From NCBI RefSeq assembly GCF_035046485.1, contig NC_085138.1, positions 64,472,580 through 64,536,579 of the forward strand: a DNA stretch of 64,000 nucleotides, given 5' to 3'. Origin of the DNA: Aedes albopictus (taxonomy: Eukaryota > Arthropoda > Insecta > Diptera > Culicidae). The notes below the pieces were generated by a model. The model saw only the letters and a list, made by a program, of their open reading frames with translations, made no database searches and was not told where the DNA came from. Shown one piece after another: positions 24,500 to 36,100 of the stretch. Both the position numbers and the translations under genes were made by a program. Within the stretch, counting starts at the first letter, position 1. The number at the start of each line of letters is the position of its first letter.

Positions 24500-25040
24500 C
24501 AAATTCATCTCTCAATTTGTCATTTAGCAACATCCTGTGCCTTTAAATTAATTAAATTATGTTTTTCCAGCATGTTTCATACATACCAGCAAACCTGGTA
24601 AATGCCAGTAAAGGGCAATATATGACATTGCACCATAAATAATTATCGGTAGAAATTGCTGAAAACTTTCTTAGAAAGATCTCTGAAGGTCTCTGAAACT
24701 TTCTTAGAAAGATCTAGTGCGGTAATTTTAAACTGGACATCTTTTCGACACACGGATCATAGACACTTGAACGGTTTTGCTGAAGACGCCATCTCTCTAT
24801 ATACCTCTTCACTGAATCATGATATTAGCGATGGATTTCTAACTAATAATTACATTACTGGACTAAGTTTGGCCAGATAAACTACAAAAAACACCAAAAT
24901 TGTATCTTTCTGGTGGGCTGAGATATTATCAAATCAATTGTACTGCAGCACCACTAATGTGAAAATTTCTAGGTGAAGGTGATTTTAATAGAATTTTCAC
25001 ATACAACTCCGCCGAAAACACTAACTTCAAATTTTAAACC
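24500..25040. other. Intergenic DNA, nothing recognised
   Basis: AT-rich sequence with a local direct repeat (CTGAAACTTTCTTAGAAAGATCT-like, about 24660-24715). No gene or clear transposon end. Confidence 0.4.
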
Positions 25041-25049
25041 TTGGATAAG

Positions 25050-26710
25050 ATATCTTCTTCTTTTTTATGGCTCTACGTCCCCATTGAGACTTGGCCCACC
25101 TAGCATCAACTCAGTGTCCTTAGAGCACTTCCGCAGTTATTAATTGAAGGGCTTTCTTTGCCTGCCTTTGCATGTATTTGTATACTGTGAGGCAAGTACA
25201 GTGATAGACATTCGTTTAGCCGAGGCCCAAAAGTTTTCAAAAAAGTGTCAGGAAACGCATACAAAAGATTTTATGATAAAACTTTTTTATGGCAGTGATA
25301 GTATATCTAGTACTGTTTTAACGTATATATACACTGAAACAAAAACGAGGGTAAAAACCCTTCAAATGCCATTTTTTGCCTAGTAAACGAATGTCTAGGT
25401 GCCGAGGTGAATTGAAAATTGGTTTTCAATAGAATTTTTGTAATTTCGTTAGTGTATTTTGAGGATAAACCCCAAGGCATTTAGTTTATGACGTGTTAGC
25501 AAGATAATTCACCTTAAAAGTTTGTTTTTTTTTTGTGAAATTCAAAGAAGTATTACAAAAATTTGTCCCGATAAGGGGAAACGATAATAAATTAATTTAT
25601 TTAAGGAAAATAAAGGCGTATCCTAATGCCTCTGAAGTATAACTGTATAAAACTAGCATTACTAAATGAATTAGAAGACTGCCAAGCGAAAGAACAGCAA
25701 GAAGAGTCGGAATTTTTGAACCCTGTTTATTTTAAAGCAGATGATCATACAAAAATGCATGACATGACATTGGCTTATTTCATTTAATCTGAAGAAATAT
25801 ATTATAATTGAGTCTTAGATTTGAACCACATTCATTTTTAACATGATTTATTTGAATAGAACGTCTAAATTATGAAACAAGTAGTTTATGCTAAAAAAAT
25901 TGGATACTTTCTATGCCATTTCTCAAAATATGAGGCATCCAATGTATGTTATTTCAGTCAGAATACAGTCTAGCAGATATTGGGAGCTATTAGAAGACGT
26001 AATAGTAGTAAACGCTGTGACTTATGCAAGTTAAACTACCATATTTTATCAAAACAATACTTAAATGCATGATTTTTTTATGGCAAACTTTTTTGTAAAA
26101 ACTTTGTGTTTCGTAGATTTTTAACCTGCATTCGTCGTTATACTTTTATTGGAATCTTTTAAAGCACTTCCGATTAAAATAACTACAACAAATCTTAATT
26201 TGGAAACACTTTCAATATTAAAACTTACTTATATGAGATGCATGTAAGATAAATATGGCAACACTTCTAAAAACGATCAAATTCATGATTTACAAGTCGA
26301 TCTATAATGCAGTTCACCATACAAAATGATTCTATTGGATATTATTCGAAATTTGATAGTTTTTATTATGGCATTCTAAAAAATGTAAAATTCGGCTAAA
26401 CGAATATCTAGCCAAATTTTCTATTTTTCTTTTATTTTACTGCCATGAAATAAATAATATATTGTTTTATCGTATTGACTAATGCAAATTACCTAGAAGA
26501 TCCTCCAAAAATTAAAAAAAAGAACATACAATTATTACAGTTGCGAAAAAAAAAGAAAAAATATGCCTCGGCTAAACGAATGTCTACCACTGTACAATTA
26601 AACACTATGCCCAGGGAGTCGTGAAAATTTCCCCAACCAGAACGGGAATCGCACCCGTTGTCTCCGGATTTGTGATCCATAGCCTTAACCACTAGGGTAA
26701 CTGGAAACCA
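25050..26710 (-). mobile_element. Feilai-like tRNA-derived SINE, split by a DNA transposon
   Basis: Minus-strand SINE in two parts, 26710-26595 (head) and about 25198-25050 (body). The head carries a tRNA-like promoter (CCTAGTGGTTAAGG, then GGGTGCGATTCCCG). The body contains, on the plus strand, TGGCTCTACGTCCCCATTGA, AGCACTTCCGCAGTTATTAA and CTATGCCCAGGGAGTCG, which I recall as typical of the Feilai SINE of Aedes. An A-rich tail appears as CTTCTTCTTTTTT near 25045. The 1.4 kb between the two parts is a separate insertion. Confidence 0.7.
25199..26592. mobile_element. 1.39 kb Tc1/mariner-type non-autonomous element inside the SINE
   Basis: Terminal inverted repeats start CAGTGATAGACATTCGTTTA on the left and, reverse complemented, CAGTGGTAGACATTCGTTTA on the right (one mismatch over 28 bases). 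TA flanks both ends (25197-25198 and 26593-26594). No transposase frame is visible. Related ACGAATGTCTA blocks also occur inside near 25385 and 26390. Confidence 0.8.
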
Positions 26711-26913
26711 AATAATAAGACATGTGAATCACAAAAGGAAAGATAAAAGAGATAACATTGCACCAAAGATGGATTAATTCGCAGATCCAAAATCACATCC
26801 ACGCTCGACCCGGTGAGACAATTTTGGTCAGTATTTTTTGGGGAAGATCAATCATCTCCGCCAGTCTGCCCCAAGCAGGCAATCAGGATAGCCATCCAGC
26901 GAAGGCAAAACAA
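26711..26913. other. Upstream region of Rh50 gene B
   Basis: Short single-copy sequence between the SINE and the gene B start; no other gene seen. The proximal promoter of gene B should lie here. Confidence 0.4.
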
Positions 26914-26951
26914 CTATAGTTTTACCCGAGCAAAGCCTAGTGTTAATCAGT
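26914..26951 (+). promoter_or_regulatory. Candidate core promoter of Rh50 gene B
   Basis: CTATAGTTTT at 26914 resembles a TATA element, and TCAGT at 26947-26951 matches the arthropod initiator about 33 bases downstream. This would give a very short 5' UTR before the ATG at 26977. Motif evidence only. Confidence 0.3.
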
Positions 26952-26976
26952 AAAGAAGTTTTCAAAAATCGAAATA

Positions 26977-27145
26977 ATGTCTTCACTGGGATCCTCCGTG
27001 TGTGGATATGTGCTGCTGTTGGTGGTGCAGATAGTGCTCATCATAGTGTTTGGATTTTTCACAAATTACTCAGAGGAAATCTTACCGAAAAATGGAAACG
27101 CAACGGAAGGACTCGAGGATAAGAAGCCTTTAGCAAAGTACCCAC
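26977..27145 (+). CDS. Rh50: Rh50 gene B, exon 1
   Basis: The 169-nt coding exon starts at the ATG in AAATAATGTC and ends before GTGAGTG. It encodes a 56-residue N-terminus ending LAKYP plus the first base of the next codon. Joined to 37793 this gives KYPHFQDIHVM, matching the YPxFQDVHVM block of vertebrate Rh proteins, which proves the 10.6 kb intron assignment. Confidence 0.9.
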
Positions 27146-30100
27146 GTGAGTGTTACATTGAATATGAAATTAAGAAAAAAAATCTTTAAGGTAACTTTAA
27201 TCAGGACGGAAATTGTATTCTATGAATTACTTGAATTAGTTGGTACACAGCTGAGCAACCCAGATTTTTTTTATAATGGCTTCGAGTAACTTAATGGCTG
27301 TTTTTCGCAAAAAACCCGAATTGGTGAAAACTTTCAGTTTACAACTGTGAAAGCATCTAAATCAGGAAGCCACACTACAAAGATGAAATAGAAGCAAAAA
27401 CTTGTTTCTTTCTCTTTTAAAACCTAGATATTTTCCAGCACTAAACCCATAACTTATTCTTTTCCCATATATCTACTGATTTATTCTTGGACAACAATGA
27501 TGTCCAAGTCCATCGCTTCACTGTGGTAATTTCAACTCATTAGTGATCAAGTGTATCAAACTCAATAAAAAACTTTCCAAAAATTCCAAAAGCAATTTAA
27601 TTAGGTATTAATTCCTTTCAGTTCCGTGCATACACAATGGGTTATGTCATGTGAAGCAAATAAATCGTCTCACATCTGCGCCTGTTAAGATAAAACCGAT
27701 TGAACAAGAAGGTGTACGGATTAAAGCGAAAACGAATTACGCCATTTATGTTATTCGTATATCACGCGCTTCAAAGGTGCTCGCCGTGGAACGCAAATTA
27801 ATATATTTAATTTAATTATATCCTTCGTCAAAATAATATTCGACTAATTGTTACTAAGAAATCATTGTGTCCAGGTGCATTCTCTATCGCTATGGGGCGC
27901 GATGCCAAAATAAATAAACCAGAATTCAGTGATAATTACTCGTATGAAAATTCACGCCTCTCCGGCGTGGCTAGAAACAACACTATCCAAATCATGTGAA
28001 AACTTCTACCGTCAAACTGATTCCATTCGAATTAGTCTAATCAAAAATAGCTAATTGGCACGGCGGCGACACCGGCAGCGGTATTCCCTTTGTAGGCGGC
28101 ACTCATTCATGCACATATTCAAAGCAGAACGATAAACATTCACATCACAAATAGCACCCAGATTAGCAAATGATCCGAACAAATATAACACTTTTGCATT
28201 CGGTACATCCGCCGAAAAAATGCAACTACTCTAGCAAAGACATCAAAAACGTAGATGATGAAAACTATGCGAATCAATGTGATGCGGTGAGAAAAAAAAA
28301 TAACGGCTTTATTAACAAGTCGAAGCTCAAATGGGATGAGACGAAAGACAAACATTCCCGAGCCGTAACGGCTGTAGGCATGAAAGTGGATGGCACGTGG
28401 CGGCTGTAGAAGCAATCAATTAAGAAATAAGCAGCTTGACACTACTTGTAACTGCTAGAAATTGAAAGGTATCCTTTGTCAAAGTTAAGGTGGGAAGGTC
28501 TACAAGTCTACCGACTTGTAAAGGTAACTGCCGGATCTGAAATCGAACACAATAAAGTTCTTTTTGCATGCAAAAAATACAAGTTGATAGAAAACTTGAC
28601 AAATATGTAGGAAAATATTTAGTGAAAGTTTGTACAGAGAGCATATAATTAAACTCATAACCAAATAATTCAAAGAATTCTTGAATCATTTCTAGAAATA
28701 AAAAAAAAGTGAAATATTTTGCTTGAATAAATTCCAAAAGGAAACCATGCACAAGATCCCACAGCTGTCCCAAAAGAAATCTTCTGGAGGTAACCACTGA
28801 ACAATCTCAGGAAGACTGGTGAATGATTTGGCTGAATTGATAGCATTTCTAGTGGAGTTCCCAAAAGGATTTCTCGTAGAGCTTCTTGGCAAGATTTTTC
28901 CTTTCATATTACGAGGAGCACCTCAAACAATTCTTTTCAATAGTTTTAGGTTTTTTTTTGGAATAGCATCCTAGAATTTACTGGAATAATAAAACTAAAA
29001 AAAATCCTCCAAAAGTTCCTCGAGAAAAATAACGACGTTGGCAGTGGGTATTTCGATCGCGCTCAAAGTCGAAGCAATAAAACGACTACGGAACTTTTGT
29101 TTGAATTTCTAAATAAATTATGATGAAATTTCATGCAAAACTTAGGACACAAATCTGATTAAACTTAAAGTACAGGGGATGGCCAAAATGTTTGGGATAG
29201 GCAACTTTTTTTCTCCCACAAAAAAATTCAACATGCTGTAACTTTTCACAGAGTGCATCAAAAAATCTCAAATTTTACCTGTTTGTCAACCTATTCTATG
29301 TGCATCATTGGTACAAATTTGGGCTCGATTGATTTATTTTTCGCGAAGTTAGAACCGTTCGTGTAAAACACAATTTTTTGGACATCTATTTTTTGAACCG
29401 TCATATCTCGGAAACCAGTGAACCGAATTGAATGAATTTTTTAACGTTTATCAACAATATATTGATACTTAACACGACGTTATAAAATGTAATATTTTCT
29501 CACGGCGAATTAAGTTATACCGGGTTGAAATTTTTACCCATATAGAGGAAAATAAGTCAAATTTACAATGCCACACAAAAATTATGAAATGTGTTCTTCC
29601 TTCAATCTTAATAGGCTCTAATATATCTGATTAGAGATAATTTGAGAACAGAAGTGAAAAATCTTTGGATATCAACACTAAAATTTATTGACATTGATGT
29701 AAAAAAATACATTTTTTCGAGAAAAATCCAAAAAGTGTCAATCCATGATAACTTTGTTCAACGTTTAAAAAGTACCTATGTTTTAATAGTTTGTGAAGCA
29801 TTTATATATTGTTAGTGTACGTTCAAAATTTCATTCAATTCGGTTCACTGGTTTCCGAGATATGACAGCTCAAAAATTAGTTGTCTAAAAAAAGGTGTTT
29901 TACCCGAACTGTTCTAACTTTGCGAAATATTAATCAATCGAGCCCAAATTTGTACCAATGATGCACATATAATAGGTTGTCAAACAGTCAAAATTTGAGA
30001 TTTTCTGATGCACTCTATGCAAAGTTATAGCATGTTGAACTTTTTGTGAGAGAAAAAAAAGTTGCCTATCCCAAACATTTTGGCCATCCCCTGTACTTCC

Positions 30101-33100
30101 ACCCACATGGAGGAATTTTTATAGGGTTTGAAATTGAATTTTGCAAAATTCATTAGAAAATTCACGATTCAAATTCTGAAGAAGTTTTAAAAGACAATAA
30201 CACCGTCTTCGATATTCGGCCTTTATGAACATTAGTAACATTCAACAACGGACAACACGTATAACACCCAGTGGCCCAGTGGAGAATTTTCCGTTTGACG
30301 AAAAGTTTTCCCCGACTCGGAGCGGGAATCGAACCCACCCTCCGAGGCTAATGAGACACCTGAATGACTGACGCCGCTATCTGCTCGGCCACGAAGCCCA
30401 CATGGTAATGACTTGCGAAATTTGTCGAAAATAGTTAGCCACATTTTACAAAAACAAATCCATATGGACTTTTTTCATGGTTCTATCTACGTCCTAAAAA
30501 ACTTTGCTTAAATTTTATCCTGAATATGTTCTTATGAACTTTTAAAATGTACACAAAAAGTGAAAGGAAATTACTAAAGGAATTCCTATAAATGGTACCA
30601 GGATTTTTTTTGCAAAATTTTTCTCTCCTAATATTTTTCTTTGAAATTGGGCAATAAGTTTTTTCTGAAATTGTTTCCAATCTCTCAATCTAAGAGAGTC
30701 CTTTCTTGAAATATTGTGAATTCTTTAGAAATCTCTCCAGACGAATAGACTGTGTCCAGTAGCGTAGCCAGAAATTTGCTCTGGGAGGGATTTTAACCAA
30801 TCAATGATACCTTTTTTGGAATTTGACCATCGCATTTCATAATTAGCAATGTATACTTACGGCATATATATATTCGATTGTAGTCGTAGTGTTAAAATCG
30901 AAAAAAAAATTCGCCAAAAAGCGGTGTATACTGAAATTTTTATCCACGAATTTTTTGTCCGAGGGGGGGGGGGTGGGTGTAACACTAATCAGCACAACTC
31001 ACCTATCCGTCTATTATTAAAATAAATATGTGGTAATACTTAATCAGTAGAAGTTCAAAAACTGCAGGATTCTTAATAAATGGTATTTTTTTCCTAATTG
31101 AACTCTTCTACATATGACTTTATTTTATAATTTCTGGAAAAAATCGGTATTGTAAAGGTATGTTTTCAAAGCATGTCATTAATAGCGGAAGACGAAACAG
31201 GCCCCGTTGCAATCCTCCAGAAATACATCACAGTAACGGCAATGCCTATAGCTTCAGTTTCTGAATTGCGGAGAGAATTTTTGGAGGAATTCATGGAGAA
31301 GTTCCTAAGGAAATACAAGGACAATCCTGTATCCTTCGCAACGGCTTCGTGCCGCGAGCCGATATATGAAGGGATAAAGACGGAGGCCTCTTGACTTTAT
31401 TTTATAATTTCTGGAAAAAATCGGTATTGTAGAGGTATGTTTTCAAAGCATGTCATTAATAGCGGAAGACGAAACAGGCCCCGTTGCAATCCTCCAGAAA
31501 TACATCACAGTAACGGCAATGCCTATAGCTTCAGTTTCTGAATTGCGGAGAGAATTTTTGGAGGAATTCATGGAGAAGTTCCTAAGGAAATACAAGGACA
31601 ATCCTGTATCCTTCGCAACGGCTTCGTGCCGCGAGCCGATATATGCAGGGATAAAGACGGAGGCCTCTTGACGGACGGACGTGAGGTGATCGAAAGGTGG
31701 AAGCAGCACTTCGATCGTAGGCACGGGAGCCCACGGCAACGGAAGGAACGACGACGCCAGTGCAGCGGAGGACGGAAATGAACCAACTCCCACGCTGAGG
31801 GAAGTTAAGGATGCCATTCACCAGCTCAAAACCAGCAAAGCAGCTGGTAAGGATGGTATCGCAGCTGAACTCATCAAGATGGGCCCAGAAAAGTTGGCCA
31901 CCTGTCTGCATCCGAACACTACCGAACAGCTACCGGAGGAGTGGAAGGAAGGGGTAACCTGCCCCATTCACAAGAAAGGCGACCATTTGGAATGTGAGAA
32001 CTTCAGGGCGATCACTATTTTGAATGCTGCCTACAAAGTGCTATCCCAGATCATCTTCCGTCGTCTGTCACCTAAAACGAATAAGTTCGTGGGAAGTTAT
32101 CAAGCCGGCTTCATCGACGGCCGGTCGACAACGGACCAGATCTTTACCGTACGGCAAATCCTCCAGAAATACCACCGTGAATACCAGATCCCAACGCATC
32201 ACCTGTTCATCAACTTCAAAGCAGCATACGACAGTATCGAGCTATGGAGAATCGTGAACGAAAACGGCTTTCTTGGGAAGCTGACTAGACTGATTAAAGC
32301 AACGATGGACAGTGTGCAAAAGTGCGTAAGGGTTTTAGGTGAACTATCCAGTTCATTTGAATCTCGCCGGGGACTGCGACAAGGTGATTAATTCTCATCA
32401 ACTACTCTTCAACATAGCTCTGGAAGGTGTGATGCGACGAGCCGGGCTCAACAGCCGGGGAACGATTTTCACAAAATCCGGTCAATTTGTGTGCTTTGCG
32501 GACGACATTTACATTATTGCCAGAACATTTGGAATGGTGGCAGAGCTGTACACCCGCCTAAAACGCGAAGCAGCAAAGTTCGGACTGGTGGTGAATGCCT
32601 CAAAAACAAAGTACATGCTGGTAGGCGGAACCGAACACGACCGGATCCGTCTGGGTAGCAATGTTACGATAGACGGAGATACTTTCGAGTTTCGAGGTGG
32701 TGAAGGAATTCGTCTACCTCGGATCCTTACTGACGGCTGACAACAAAGTGAGCCATGAAATTCGGAGGTGCATCATCAGCGGAAGTCGGGCCTACTACGG
32801 GCTCCAGAAAAAACTGCGGTCGAAAAAGATTCACCCACGCACGCACCAAATGCACCATGTACAAAACGCTAATAAGACCGGTGGACCTCTACGGGCATGA
32901 GACATGGACTATGCTCGAGGAGGACCTGCAAGCACTCGGAGTTTTCGAGCGACGCGTGCTAAGGACGATCTTCGGCGGTGTGCAGGAGAACGGTTTGTGG
33001 CGGAGAAGGATGAACCACGAGCTCGCTGCGAACCCAGCATCCAGAAGGTGGCCAAAGCCGAAAGGATACAGTGGGCAGGGCATGTTGCAAGAATGCCGGA

Positions 33101-36100
33101 CAACAACTCTACAAAGCTGGTGTTTGCAACTGATCCGGTTGGCACTAGAAGGTGTGTAACGCAAAGCGCATGATGGGCGGACCTGGTGGAGCGTGACCCT
33201 GCGAGCATTGGGCGCGACCGAGGATGGAGAGCGGCAGCCACAAACCGAGTATTGTGGCGTACTAAGTATTGTTGATTAGGTTCTATCTTAAATGTAATGT
33301 TGAAAAAATAAATGTATGTACAGTATGACCCATAAAAAAATGCGACAGTTTTCAAAGTCGTCGTTCCCCTACTTCGAACTGATTAACCTCGCATGTATCT
33401 ATTGGATAGTATAGTAGAGCCACTAATCTTATAATGGCAAAGGAACATAGACTGATTGCATGCAAATACCTTCGGAAATATAACGTTGAACATATGAATG
33501 TCGAAATCGTCCACGCGCCAGAGGCCGTTTTTTAAGGCTTTTTACGGCATCATCAGCATTGGTAGCCATGTTGGATATGAGCCTCAAAATTTCAAAGTGA
33601 TAATTCTCTGCCACCAAAGCGAATATTCGTATGAAAAAGTGTCATCCTATATGCTCACTCGCAGTGATTGCGATGATACTTTTTCTGCTGCGTTGCCGCA
33701 GAATTGACAGTTTTTTATCACTTCAAAAATGCGAGGCAAACAATCATTGAAAATCAAAAAGTCAATGATTCGTTTGAAAACTAAGTGATGCAGTAAGACA
33801 CCTTAAGGATATAATTTTCTTTCAATTGCTTTCAATCACATTCAATCAAATTTTATTTTCAAAATAGTACTTTTATGGCTGGATAAGGTCTTCAGGAGTT
33901 GGTTGGTTCGTCGGACAAGCACGAAAAAAATATTAACTTATAAATTAAGAGACATTTTGTGAAAATTGAATTATTTGACAAATGATAATTTTTAGAAAAT
34001 ATTATGTTTTAAGCATGAAATTGTTTTTAAGTACATAGTATTTGTACCTATCATAAAGGTAGGTATATTAGCCTGGTACACGGTTTATATGGGAAAATAC
34101 AAAAAATGGAAAAACTCTAACTCCTGTATACTTTTTGAGTTCCTCTTTGGTCCCAAATCAACTGTGCAAAATTTCATATCGATCGGAAAAACTATATTTT
34201 AGCGCCCGCCATTCTTAGTTTTTCATACGATTTACTATGGGGAAATTTTACATCTGCAAAGAAAAATCGCTAGGAGTCACCCCTAGATCCCTAAAAATAA
34301 GTCGATGAATGATTTCTGTAGAAAACTTCACGAGGAATCAGACCTCCGAAGACCGCAAACCGATGCGACGTTCGTGGAAAAAGTTATTAAGCCTCTCCCG
34401 ATCGGTAAAATGACGAGATTTTATTATTTATTGTTATTCCTTACATGTTAAACAGCATTAGCATGCCATTCGGTTTTCTGTTAATAACTTTTTCCACATG
34501 CCTTAGATCGCTTTGCGGTCTTCAGAGAGTTGGTTCCTCGTAAAATTTCCAACAGAAATCATTCATCGATTTATTTTTAGGGGTTAAGGGGCAACCTGTG
34601 GCGATTTTCTTTGAAAAAGTGAATTTCCCCATAGTAAATCGTATGAAAACTTTAAATGGCTGGCGCTAAAATATAGTTTCTCCGATCGAGCTGAAATTTT
34701 GCACAGTTGATTTGGGACCAAAAAGGAACTCAAAAAGTGTACAGGAGTAAAATGTCTTTCGGTGTCCCACTCTAAGGTATATATGCCTTCATCGACAAAA
34801 AAATGTTTTGAAAAATGTTCTAACAGTGTTAAGTTTTTTTTATTAATTTATCTTAAATACGGTTTTTAATATGTAGCACTTTTTTTAGTTTTTGTTTCCT
34901 AAACATTTGAAATTATTTTTACAATATTTTTCAAACATGGGCGTATTAAAGAGTACATATTTCTTCATGGTTTCCATGTGTTTAAAAGTTTTTATCTTAG
35001 TTCATTTTGCTATGAAAATTATAGGAAAACTTGATTTTATTTAGAAATTGTTAACAATTATAAGGTATCCCATATACGTAACCAATGAATATTTTGACAA
35101 AAATTTTAGAGATCCTGTATGACAATGACCTCCTTATTGTATCCTAATCCAAAAAAGTTTAATTCATTGGGATTATTTCATTAAAAATCATCAAATACTG
35201 CAAAAAAATGGAATGTCGCATTTTTTTATGGGTCATACTGTATGTATGTATCCTTCGGCCGTGGTCTTGATGATCACAAGTTTGCTTAGCACACACTATT
35301 TTACCGAAATCTCAACCGTTAAGGTTAGTATACCGAAAAAATTCGGTAAGCTGAAAACATTTACCGAACTTCGTTAAAGCTTGACAGATAAACGATAACA
35401 TTTTACCGAAATTTTGTATTTTTTACAGGATTTCGGTAAAATCCATTACCGAACGCTCAGCAGTTTAGATTTCGGTAAAAATTACCGAACGCGATTAGCT
35501 GTGTATGTAGATGATTATGGGTACAATTCTCCGCCACACTACCCAAAACGCCAAACCAACACCGTCGATTGAAAATAGCCGATGAAGTCCCAAAAAATGT
35601 CAAAGCAAAATAAATATAGTTTGAATGATTCTTAAAGACATCCATGAAGTTTTTTTTTAAATATTCCTAGTGAATATCCTAGAAGAAGTTCCTGTAATTT
35701 CTAGATGAACCCCTGGAAGAATTTCTGGCGAAATTTCAAAAAGAATCCTTGAAGGAATTCCCGAAGGATTAATAAAGAAAATCGTAAAAAGAGTTGTCCG
35801 ATGGCACACTAAAATAATTCCAATAGCTAGTTCTAGAGAAATCTTCGAAAGAACGAAGAATTTTTAAAAGCATTCCTAGAAGCATCCTTTGAAGAATTCT
35901 TCAAAACATTCCTAGGGGAATACATGGAAGTATTTCTGGAGGAAATCACGGAAAAAAATCATGAAGCAATGTCTAAAAGAATTTCTGGAAGAATTTCTAA
36001 AGAGAGCCCAGAAGGAGTTTCTAAAGAAATCCTCGTAGAATTTTTCAAACGCAATTGAGAGACAATTCTCAAGGCAATCCCTAGAAGAATTTGAAACAAT

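Noticed and set aside
26633..26705. Possible tRNA gene on the minus strand
   Set aside because: The A and B boxes belong to a Feilai-like SINE head; it lacks a proper acceptor stem.
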